The notes under the pieces: generated by a model
What the model saw: the letters and a program-made list of their open reading frames with translations, nothing else
What the model was told of the DNA's origin: nothing
The model's database searches: none
Translations under genes and position numbers: made by a program
Source of the DNA: Rhabditoides inermis
Taxonomy: Eukaryota > Nematoda > Chromadorea > Rhabditida > Rhabditidae
DNA length: 64,000 bases
Direction: 5' to 3'
NCBI GenBank assembly: GCA_963966185.1
Contig: CAWZYM010000271.1
Coordinates: forward strand, 642,001-706,000
In this document: positions 40,045 through 51,700 of the stretch, in pieces
Layout: every line of letters starts with the position of its first letter
Position numbering within the stretch: position 1 is the first letter of the stretch

Positions 40045-40683
40045 ATTTGCAGATGTGTGTGCGCTGCGCTGCGTCCACAATCGAGGTGGCGCCATCTCCA
40101 GTTTGCTGCTACTACGATCATCCAAGTGAGTTCTATATAGTCTTTTTATAGTTTCATTTTATACACATTGTTCATTCATTCGCTCTATGACCGACTTCAG
40201 GTGTACGCCGTGCGTGGCTAGGCGAGGCGAGGCCTGCCTGGCGAGCAGCTGCGATGTAACCGTCAGCCGAGCTCTTGTGGTCGTATTATTTGACTGTGAA
40301 GTGAGTGTTTTGTAATGTGGTATTATAGCACGTATATCGTTCATTGACAATATCGTTTATCAATACATTTTCAGTTTGTGCTTGTTGGACATATGCACAA
40401 CAACGGCCCAGTCAGCAGGACGCAGAAAGGAGCAATATGGTGAGTATGATATTTTTGTGTCGGGTTGTTTGCCGAAGCTTCACATGTTAGGAATAATGTG
40501 TTATAAACTGTATGATAACTTTGTTGCGCGTGTATACATTGTATTGTTCAGATGTCGACGAAGCCCGTTACCCTCCCACTCGCGTTCGCAGGATGAAGAA
40601 GGAGGAAGGAGGAAAAGATTGTTTTGTTATTTGATTACAATGTTTTTATTGTTATTGTGTACATATAAATCGTTTTGAATAAA
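40045..40683 (+). CDS. possible small multi-exon gene with CaaX-like end
   Basis: Exon-like blocks with good splice signals are 40053-40125 (acceptor TTTGCAG, donor GTGAGT), 40201-40300 (acceptor ACTTCAG, donor GTGAGT), 40371-40439 (acceptor TTTTCAG, donor GTGAGT) and a last block from about 40552 to a TGA near 40637. AATAAA lies at 40678-40683. Joining the last two in frame gives RRKEQYDVDEARYPP and a C-terminus RRMKKEEGGKDCFVI, which resembles a CaaX prenylation box after a basic stretch. Adding the 40201 block in its open, cysteine-rich frame breaks this phase, so it may be skipped or used alternatively. The start is not found. I do not recognise the protein, and it may be a non-coding transcript. 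Confidence 0.3.
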
Positions 40684-40857
40684 GTTTGCCTAGAGATTAT
40701 TTGTGGTGAATGAGCTCGTGTGTTTGTGGATGAGCGTGTAGTGTGTAGTGTGATTTAATTTCCGGAAAACAAGTTGAAACATACGATTCCTAGTTTGCTG
40801 CGTTGCGTTGTGCACTCGCCGGTAATATCAACGATGTTTTCGGCTAGCTATCCAACT

Positions 40858-40932
40858 GCTTCTGTGGCGCAGCTGGTTAGTGCGGCGGCAATGGATCTCG
40901 AGGTCGCGGGTTCGAATCCTCCCCGATCATTT
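40858..40932 (+). other. tRNA-like cassette, single copy
   Basis: A-box-like TGGCGCAGCTGG and perfect B box GGTTCGAATCC are in tRNA spacing, followed by CATTTTGCGAA. The T stem does not pair well (GCGGG against CCTCC). It is probably tRNA-derived. No mirror arm was seen nearby. Confidence 0.6.
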
Positions 40933-41334
40933 TGCGAATATATCACGATTCTTCTCGTTCGCGATAGCGCACGAAATTTGAAAATTTCAAAACCCCACGA
41001 TTCTGCTAAACGCCTCTGTTCCTTTGAACTCGTGCGCGTAGAGTGTAGGAAATAAGGAATAGCCGTTCTTTCGCGTTTTCTTTGTTAGTTTCGTAAAGGT
41101 AGAAACTACTGTGTTTTTGAAGGTACAATGGCGACTTGTTTTGAACTCCAGGTACTTGCAAAATTGTGAAGAACGACGATTTTCCGTTTTTTCCAAGTGT
41201 TACAACTCCTTGTTGCAACATTTTATTTCAACTTCAAAGTTTGTCGCGCCACGAATTACATTCCGTTGAACGCTTCGATACTATAAAAACTGCGGAATAC
41301 ACAACTTCAGATGAACGAAGCTTGTTAACTATAA

Positions 41335-41416
41335 CTTTATGACTCAAGGCTTGTGTTGTGTGCGTCGTTTCGCAGACCTCGCCGGTTAGAGTCCTGTCTA
41401 CGGTGAATGTTTTGCA
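41335..41416 (+). other. boundary sequence before the satellite, with a degenerate B-box and TTTTGC motif
   Basis: GGTTAGAGTCC at about 41384-41394 differs from the B-box consensus at one or two positions, and GTTTTGCATTGACGG follows, running straight into the first satellite monomer. This repeats the order 'B box, then TTTTGC' seen in the tRNA-like cassettes. The A box is not convincing. Confidence 0.3.
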
Positions 41417-41417
41417 T

Positions 41418-44400
41418 TGACGGTTTGAGGTATCTGGCACTAGAACCTGACGGTTTGAGATCTCTGCCAACAGAACCTGACGGTTTGAGATTTCTGGGGC
41501 TAGAACCTGACGGTTTGAGATATCTACCGTCAGAACCTGACGGTTTGAGATCTCTGCCAACAGAACCTGACGGTTTGAGAATTCTGCCAACAGAACCTGA
41601 CGGTTTGAGATATCTGGCGCTAGAACCTGACGGTTTGAGATTTCTGGGGCTAGAACCTGACGGTTTGAGATTTCTGGGGCTAGAACCTGACGGTTTGAGA
41701 TATCTACCGACAGAACCTGACGGTTTGAGATTTCTGCCAACAGAACCTGACGGTTTGAGATTTCTGCCAACAGAACCTGACGGTTTGAGATATCTGGCGC
41801 TAGAACGTGACGGTTTGAGATTTCTGCCAACAGAACCTGACGGTTTGAGATTTCTGCCTACAGAACCTGACGGTTTGAGGTATCTGGCACTAGAACCTGA
41901 CGGTTTGAGATTTCTGGGGCTAGAACCTGACGGTTTGAGATCTCTGCCAACAGAACCTGACGGTTTGAGATTTCTGGAGCTAGAACCTGACGGTTTGAGA
42001 TCTCTGCCAACAGAACCTGACAGGTTGAGATTTCTGGAGCTAGAACCTGACGGTTTGAGATATCTACCGTCAGAACCTGACGGTTTGAGATCTCTGCCAA
42101 CAGAACCTGACGGTTTGAGGTTTCTGCCAACAGAACCTGACGGTTTGAGATATCTATCGTCAGAACCTGACGGTTTGAGATATCTGCCAACAGAACCTGA
42201 CGGTTTGAGATATCTGACGCTAGAACCTGACGGTTTGAGATTTCTGGGTCTAGAACCTGACGGTTTGAGATTTCTGGGGCTAGAACCTGACGGTTTGAGA
42301 TATCTACCGTCAGAACCTGACGGTTTGAGATCTCTGCCAACAGAACCTGACGGTTTGAGATATCTATCGTCAGAAGCTGACGGTTTGAGATATCTGCCAA
42401 CAGAACCTGACGGTTTGAGATTTCTGCCAACAGAACCTGACGGTTTGAGATATCTGGCGCTAGAACCTGACGGTTTGAGATTTCTGGGGCTAGAACCTGA
42501 CGGTTTGAGATTTCTGGGGCTAGAACCTGACGGTTTGAGATATCTACCGACAGAACCTGACAGTTTGAGATTTCTGCCAACAGAACCTGACGGTTTGAGA
42601 TTACTGGGGCTAGAACCTGACGGTTTGAGATGTCTACCGTCAGAACCTGACGGTTTGAGATCTCTGCCAACAGAACCTGACGGTTTGAGGTTTCTGCCAA
42701 CAGATCCTGACGGTTTGAGATATCTATCGTCAGAACCTGACGGTTTGAGATATCTGCCAACAGAACCTGACGGTTTGAGATTTCTGCCAACAGAACCTGA
42801 CGGTTTGAGATATCTGGCGCTAGAACCTGACGGTTTGAGATTTCTGGGGCTAGAACCTGACGGTTTGAGATCTCTGCCAACAGAACCTGACGGTTTGAGA
42901 TTTCTGCCAACAGAACCTGACGGAATGAGTCATCTGGCGCTAGAACCTGACGGTTTGAGAATTCTGGGGCTAGAACCTGACGGTTTGAGATTTCTGGGGC
43001 TAGAACCTGACGGTTTGAGATATCTACCGACAGAACCTGACGGTTTGAGATTTCTGGGGCTAGAACCTGACAGTTTGAGATATCTACCGTCAGAACCTGA
43101 CGGTTTGAGATCTCTGCCAACAGAACCTGACGGTTTGAGATTTCTGCCAACAGAACCTGACGGTTTGAGATATCTGGCGCTAGAACCTGACGGTTTGAGA
43201 TTTCTGGGGCTAGAACCTGACGGTTTGAGATTTCTGGGGCTAGAACCTGACGGTTTGAGATATCTACCGACAGAACCTGACAGTTTGAGATTTCTGCCAA
43301 CAGAACCTGACGGTTTGAGATTACTGGGGCTAGAACCTGACGGTTTGAGATGTCTACCGTCAGAACCTGACAGTTTGAGATCTCTGCCAACAGAACCTGA
43401 CGGTTTGAGGTTTCTGCCAACAGATCCTGACGGTTTGAGATATCTATCGTCAGAACCTGACGGTTTGAGATCTCTGCCAACAGAACCTGACGGTTTGAGG
43501 TTTCTGCCAACAGAACCTGACGGTTTGAGATATCTATCGTCAGAACCTGACGGTTTGAGATATCTGCCAACAGAACCTGACGGTTTGAGATATCTGACGC
43601 TAGAACCTGACGGTTTGAGATTTCTGGGTCTAGAACCTGACGGTTGGAGATTTCTGGGGCTAGAACCTGACGGTTTGAGATATCTACCGTCAGAACCTGA
43701 CGGTTTGAGATCTCTGCCAACAGAACCTGACGGTTTGAGATCTCTGCCAACAGAACCTGACGGTTTGAGATATCTATCGTCAGAAGCTGACGGTTTGAGA
43801 TATCTGCCAACAGAACCTGACGGTTTGAGATTTCTGCCAACAGAACCTGACGGTTTGAGATATCTGGCGCTAGAACCTGACGGTTTGAGATTTCTGGGGC
43901 TAGAACCTGACGGTTTGAGATTTCTGGGGCTAGAACCTGACGGTTTGAGATATCTACCGACAGAACCTGACAGTTTGAGATTTCTGCCAACAGAACCTGA
44001 CGGTTTGAGATTACTGGGGCTAGAACCTGACGGTTTGAGATGTCTACCGTCAGAACCTGACGGTTTGAGATCTCTGCCAACAGAACCTGACGGTTTGAGG
44101 TTTCTGCCAACAGATCCTGACGGTTTGAGATATCTATCGTCAGAACCTGACGGTTTGAGATGTCTGCCAACAGAACCTGACGGTTTGAGATTTCTGCCAA
44201 CAGAACCTGACGGTTTGAGATATCTGGCGCTAGAACCTGACGGTTTGAGATTTCTGGGGCTAGAACCTGACGGTTTGAGATCTCTGCCAACAGAACCTGA
44301 CGGTTTGAGATTTCTGCCAACAGAACCTGACGGAATGAGATATCTGGCGCTAGAACCTGACGGTTTGAGAATTCTGGGGCTAGAACCTGACGGTTTGAGA

Positions 44401-45770
44401 TTTCTGGGGCTAGAACCTGACGGTTTGAGATTTCTGGGGCTAGAACCTGACGGTTTGAGATATCTACCGACAGAACCTGACGGTTTGAGATTTCTGGGGC
44501 TAGAACCTGACAGTTTGAGATATCTACCGTCAGAACCTGAAGGTTTGAGATCTCTGCCAACAGAACCTGACGGTTTGAGATTTCTGCCAACAGAACCTGA
44601 CGGTTTGAGATATCTGGCGCTAGAACCTGACGGTTTGAGATTTCTGGGGCTAGAACCTGACGGTTTGAGATATCTACTGACAGAACCTGACAGTTTGAGA
44701 TTTCTGCCAACAGAACCTGACGGTTTGAGATTACTGGGGCTAGAACCTGACGGTTTGAGATGTCTACCGTCAGAACCTGACAGTTTGAGATCTCTGCCAA
44801 CAGAACCTGACGGTTTGAGGTTTCTGCCAACAGATCCTGACGGTTTGAGATATCTATCGTCAGAACCTGACGGTTTGAGATATCTGCCAACAGAACCTGA
44901 CGGTTTGAGATTTCTGCCAACAGAACCTGACGGTTTGAGATATCTGGCGCTAGAACCTGACGGTTTGAGATTTCTGGGGCTAGAACCTGACGGTTTGAGA
45001 TCTCTGCCAACAGAACCTGACGGTTTGAGATTTCTGCCAACAGAACCTGACGGAATGAGATATCTGGCGCTAGAACCTGACGGTTTGAGAATTCTGGGGC
45101 TAGAACCTGACGGTTTGAGATTTCTGGGGCTAGAACCTGACGGTTTGAGATTTCTGGGGCTAGAACCTGACGGTTTGAGATATCTACCGACAGAACCTGA
45201 CGGTTTGAGATTTCTGGGGCTAGAACCTGACGGTTTGAGATATCTACCGTCAGAACCTGACGGTTTGAGATCTCTGCCAACAGAACCTGACGGTTTGAGA
45301 TTTCTGCCAACAGAACCTGACGGTTTGAGATATCTGGCGCTAGAACCTGACTGTTTGAGATTTCTGGGGCTAGAACCTGACGGTTTGAGATTTCTGCCAA
45401 CAGAACCTGACGGTTTGAGATTTCTGAAGCTAGAACCTGACGGTTTGAGATATCTACCGACAGAACCTGACGGTTTGAGATTTCTGCAAACAGAACCTGA
45501 CGGTTCGAGAATTCTGCCAACAGAACCTGACGGTTTGAGATATCTGGCGCAAGAACCTGACGGTTTGAGATTTCTGGGGCTAGAATCTGACGGTTTGAGA
45601 TCTTTGCCAACAGAACCTGACGGTTTGAGATCTCTGCCAACAGAACCTGACGGTTTGAGATTTCTGCCAAAAGAACCTGATGGTTTGAGGTATCTGGCAC
45701 TAGAACCTGACGGTTTAAGATCTCTGCCAACAGAACCTGACGGTTTGAGATTTCTGGGGCTAGAACCTGA
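41418..45770. repeat. satellite subarray 1, higher-order unit of about 690-720 bp
   Basis: Diagnostic monomers recur at fixed spacing. CAGATCCTGA (in place of CAGAACCTGA) occurs in monomers starting 42691, 43411, 44101 and 44821, that is 720, 690 and 720 bp apart. CGGAATGAG (in place of CGGTTTGAG) occurs near 42921, 44331 and 45051. The CATAAC variant of subarray 2 is absent. The subarray ends at a monomer lacking 10 bases. Confidence 0.85.
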
Positions 45771-48700
45771 TGTCTACCGTCAGAACCTGACGGTTTGAGA
45801 TCTCTGCCAACAGAACCTGACGGTTTGAGGTTTCTGCCAACAGAACCTGACGGTTTGAGATATCTATTGTCAGAACCTGACGGTTTGAGATATCTGCCAA
45901 CAGAACCTGACGCTTTGAGATTTCTGCCAACAGAACCTGACGGTTTGAGATATCTGGCGCTAGAACCTGACGGTTTGAGATTTCTGGGGCTAGAACCTGC
46001 CGGTTTGAGATCTCTGCCAACAGAACCTGACGGTTTGAGGTTTCTGCCAACAGAACCTGACGGTTTGAGATATCTACCGACAGAACCTGACGGTTTGAGA
46101 TATCTATCGTCAGAACCTGACGGTTTGAGATATCTGCCAACAGAACCTGACGGTTTGAGATTTCTGCCAACAGAACCTGACGGTTTGAGATTTCTGGGGC
46201 TAGAACCTGACGGTTTGAGATATCTACCGTCAGAACCTGACGGTTTGAGATATCTGCCAACAGAACCTGACGGTTTGAGATTTCTGCCAACAGAACCTGA
46301 CGGTTTGAGATATCTGGCGCTAGAACCTGACGGTTTGAAATTTCTGGGGCTAGAACCTGACGGTTTGAGATTTCTGGGGCTAGAACCTGACGGTTTGAGA
46401 TATCTACCGACAGAACCTGACGGTTTGAGATTTCTGCCAAAAGAACCTGACAGTTTGAGATTTCTGCCAACAGAACCTGACGGTTTGAGATATCTGGCGC
46501 TAGAACCTGACGGTTTGAGATTTCTGCGAACAGAACCTGACGGTTTGAGATTTCTGCCAACAGAACCTGACGGTTTGAGGTAACTGGCACTAGAACCTGA
46601 CGGTTTGAGATTTCTGGGGCTAGAACCTGACGGTTTGAGATCTCTGCCAACAGAACCTGACGGTTTGAGAAATCTGGCGCTAGAACCTGACGGTTTGAGA
46701 TTTCTGGGGCTAGAACCTGACGGTTTGAGATATCTACCGACAGAACCTGACGGTTTGAGATTTCTGCCAACAGAACCTGACGGTTTGAGATTTCTGCCAA
46801 CAGAACCTGACGGTTTGAGATATCTGGCGCTAGAACCTGACGGTTTGAGATTTCTGCCAACAGAACCTGACGGTTTGAGATTTCTGCCAACAGAACCTGA
46901 CGGTGTGAGGTATCTGGCACTAGAACCTGACGGTTTGAGATTTCTGGTGCTAGAACCTGACGGTTTGAGATCTCTGCCAACAGAACCTGACGGTTTGAGG
47001 TTTCTGGGGCTAGAACCTGACGGTTTGAGATCTCTGCCAACATAACCTGACGGTTTGAGATTTCTGGGGCTAGAACCTGACGGTTTGAGATATCTACCGT
47101 CAGAACCTGACGGTTTGAGATCTCTGCCAACAGAACCTGACGGTTTGAGGTTTCTGCCAACAGAACCTGACGGTTTGAGATATCTATCGTCAGAACCTGA
47201 CGGTTTGAGATATCTGCCAACAGAACCTGACGGTTTGAGATTTCTGCCGGCAGAACCTGACGGTTTGAGATATCTATCGTCAGAACCTGACGGTTTGAGA
47301 TATCTGCCAACAGAACCTGACGGTTTGAGATTTCTGCCAACAGAACCTGACGGTTTGAGATATCTGGGGCTAGAACCTGACGGTTTGAGATTTCTGAAGC
47401 TAGAACCTGACGGTTTGAGATCTCTGCCAACAGAACCTGACGGTTTGAGATTTCTAGGGCTAGAACCTGACGGTTTGAGATATCTACCGACAGAACCTGA
47501 CGGTTTGAGATATCTATCGTCAGAACCTGACGGTTTGAGATATCTGCCAACAGAACCTGACGGTTTGAGATTTCTGCCAACAGAACCTGACGGTTTGAGA
47601 TTTCTGGGGCTAGAACCTGACGGTTTGAGATATCTACCGTCAGAACCTGACGGTTTGAGATATCTGCCAACAGAACCTGACGGTTTGAGATTTCTGCCAA
47701 CAGAACCTGACGGTTTGAGATATCTGGCGCTAGAACCTGACGGTTTGAAATTTCTGGGGCTAGAACCTGACAGTTTGAGATTTCTGGGGCTAGAACCTGA
47801 CGGTTTGAGATATCTACCGACAGAACCTGACGGTTTGAGATTTCTGCCAAAAGAACCTGACAGTTTGAGATTTCTGCCAACAGAACCTGACGGTTTGTAT
47901 CTGGCGCTAGAACCTGACGGTTTGAGATTTCTGCGAACAGAACCTGACGGTTTGAGATTTCTGCCAACAGAACCTGACGGTTTGAGGTATCTGGCACTAG
48001 AACCTGACGGTTTGAGATTTCTGGGGCTAGAACCTGACGGTTTGAGATCTCTGCCAACAGAACTTGACGGTTTGAGATATCTGGCGCTAGAACCTGACGG
48101 TTTGAGATTTCTGCCAACAGAACCTGACGGTTTGAGATTTCTGCCAACAGAACCTGACGGTGTGAGGTATCTGGCACTAGAACCTGACGGTTTGAGATTT
48201 CTGGGACTAGAACCTGACGGTTTGAGATCTCTGCCAACAGAACCTGACGGTTTGAGGTTTCTGGGGATAGAACCTGACGGTTTGAGATCTCTGCCAACAT
48301 AACCTGACGGTTTGAGATTTCTGGGGCTAGAACCTGACGGTTTGAGGTTTCTGGGGCTAGAACCTGAAGGTTTGAGATTTCTGGGGCTAGAACCTGACGG
48401 TTTGAGATATCTACCGTCAGAACCTGACGGTTTGAGAACTCTGCCAACAGAACCTGACGGTTTGAGATATCTATCGTCAGAACCTGACGGTTTGAGATAT
48501 CTGCCAACAGAACCTGACGGTTTGAGATTTCTGCCAACAGAACCTGACGGTTTGAGAAATCTGGCGCTAGAACCTGACGGTTTGAGATTTCTGGGGCTAG
48601 AACCTGACGGTTTGAGATATCTACCGACAGAACCTGACGGTTTGAGATTTCTGCCAACAGAACCTGACGGTTTGAGATTTCTGCCAACAGAACCTGACGG

Positions 48701-51700
48701 TTTGAGATATCTGGCGCTAGAACCTGACGGTTTGAGATTTCTGCCAACAGAACCTGACGGTTTGAGATTTCTGCCAACAGAACCTGACGGTGTGAGGTAT
48801 CTGGCACTAGAACCTGACGGTTTGAGATTTCTGGTGCTAGAACCTGACGGTTTGAGATCTCTGCCAACAGAACCTGACGATTTGAGGTTTCTGGGGCTAG
48901 AACCTGACGGTTTGAGATCTCTGCCAACATAACCTGACGGTTTGAGATTTCTGGGGCTAGAACCTGACGGTTTGAGATATCTACCGTCAGAACCTGACGG
49001 TTTGAGATCTCTGCCAACAGAACCTGACGGTTTGAGGTTTCTGCCAACAGAACCTGACGGTTTGAGATATCTATCGTCAGAACCTGACGGTTTGAGATAT
49101 CTGCCAACAGAACCTGACGGTTTGAGATCTCTGCCAACAGAACCTGACGGTTTGAGGTTTCTGGGGCTAGAACCTGACGGTTTGAGATCTCTGCCAACAT
49201 AACCTGACGGTTTGAGATTTCTGGGGCTAGAACCTGACGGTTTGAGATATCTACCGTCAGAACCTGACGGTTTGAGATCTCTGCCAACAGAACCTGACGG
49301 TTTGAGGTTTCTGCCAACAGAACCTGACGGTTTGAGATATCTATCGTCAGAACCTGACGGTTTGAGATATCTGCCAACAGAACCTGACGGTTTGAGATTT
49401 CTGCCGGCAGAACCTGACGGTTTGAGATATCTATCGTCAGAACCTGACGGTTTGAGATATCTGCCAACAGAACCTGACGGTTTGAGATTTCTGCCAACAG
49501 AACCTGACGGTTTGAGATATCTGGGGCTAGAACCTGACGGTTTGAGATTTCTGAAGCTAGAACCTGACGGTTTGAGATCTCTGCCAACAGAACCTGACGG
49601 TTTGAGATTTCTAGGGCTAGAACCTGACGGTTTGAGATATCTACCGACAGAACCTGACGGTTTGAGATATCTATCGTCAGAACCTGACGGTTTGAGATAT
49701 CTGCCAACAGAACCTGACGGTTTGAGATTTCTGCCAACAGAACCTGACGGTTTGAGATATCTGGCGCTAGAACCTGACGGTTTGAGATTTCTGGGGCTAG
49801 AACCTGACGGTTTGAGATATCTACCGACAGAACCTGACGGTTTGAGATTTCTGCCAACAGAACCTGACGGTTTGAGATTTCTGCCAACAGAACCTGACGG
49901 TTTGAGATATCTGGCGCTAGAACCTGACGGTTTGAGATTTCTGCCAACAGAACCTGACGGTTTGAGATTTCTGCCAACAGAACCTGACGGTGTGAGGTAT
50001 CTGGCACTAGAACCTGACGGTGTGAGGTATCTGGCACTAGAACCTGACGGTTTGAGATTTCTGGTGCTAGAACCTGACGGTTTGAGATCTCTGCCAACAG
50101 AACCTGACGGTTTGAGGTTTCTGGGGCTAGAACCTGACGGTTTGAGATCTCTGCCAACATAACCTGACGGTTTGAGATTTCTGGGGCTAGAACCTGACGG
50201 TTTGAGATATCTACCGTCAGAACCTGACGGTTTGAGATCTCTGCCAACAGAACCTGACGGTTTGAGGTTTCTGCCAACAGAACCTGACGGTTTGAGATAT
50301 CTATCGTCAGAACCTGACGGTTTGAGATATCTGCCAACAGAACCTGACGGTTTGAGATTTCTGCCGGCAGAACCTGACGGTTTGAGATATCTATCGTCAG
50401 AACCTGACGGTTTGAGATATCTGCCAACAGAACCTGACGGTTTGAGATTTCTGCCAACAGAACCTGACGGTTTGAGATATCTGGGGCTAGAACCTGACGG
50501 TTTGAGATTTCTGAAGCTAGAACCTGACGGTTTGAGATCTCTGCCAACAGAACCTGACGGTTTGAGATTTCTAGGGCTAGAACCTGACGGTTTGAGATAT
50601 CTACCGACAGAACCTGACGGTTTGAGATATCTATCGTCAGAACCTGACGGTTTGAGATATCTGCCAACAGAACCTGACGGTTTGAGATTTCTGCCAACAG
50701 AACCTGACGGTTTGAGATATCTGGCGCTAGAACCTGACGGTTTGAGATTTCTGGGGCTAGAACCTGACGGTTTGAGATATCTACCGACAGAACCTGACGG
50801 TTTGAGATTTCTGCCAACAGAACCTGACGGTTTGAGATTTCTGCCAACAGAACCTGACGGTTTGAGATATCTGGCGCTAGAACCTGACGGTTTGAGATTT
50901 CTGCCAACAGAACCTGACGGTTTGAGATTTCTGCCAACAGAACCTGACGGTGTGAGGTATCTGGCACTAGAACCTGACGGTGTGAGGTATCTGGCACTAG
51001 AACCTGACGGTTTGAGATTTCTGGTGCTAGAACCTGACGGTTTGAGATCTCTGCCAACAGAACCTGACGGTTTGAGGTTTCTGGGGCTAGAACCTGACGG
51101 TTTGAGATCTCTGCCAACATAACCTGACGGTTTGAGATTTCTGGGGCTAGAACCTGACGGTTTGAGATATCTACCGTCAGAACCTGACGGTTTGAGATCT
51201 CTGCCAACAGAACCTGACGGTTTGAGGTTTCTGCCAACAGAACCTGACGGTTTGAGATATCTATCGTCAGAACCTGACGGTTTGAGATATCTGGCGCTAG
51301 AACCTGACGGTTTGAGATTTCTGCCAACAGAACCTGACGGTTTGAGATTTCTGCCAACAGAACCTGACGGTTTGAGGTATCTGGCACTAGAACCTGACGG
51401 TTTGAGATTTCTGGGGCTAGAACCTGACGGTTTGAGATCTCTGCCAACAGAACTTGACGGTTTGAGATATCTGGCGCTAGAACCTGACGGTTTGAGATTT
51501 CTGCCAACAGAACCTGACGGTTTGAGATTTCTGCCAACAGAACCTGACGGTGTGAGGTATCTGGCACTAGAACCTGACGGTTTGAGATTTCTGGGACTAG
51601 AACCTGACGGTTTGAGATCTCTGCCAACAGAACCTGACGGTTTGAGGTTTCTGGGGATAGAACCTGACGGTTTGAGATCTCTGCCAACATAACCTGACGG

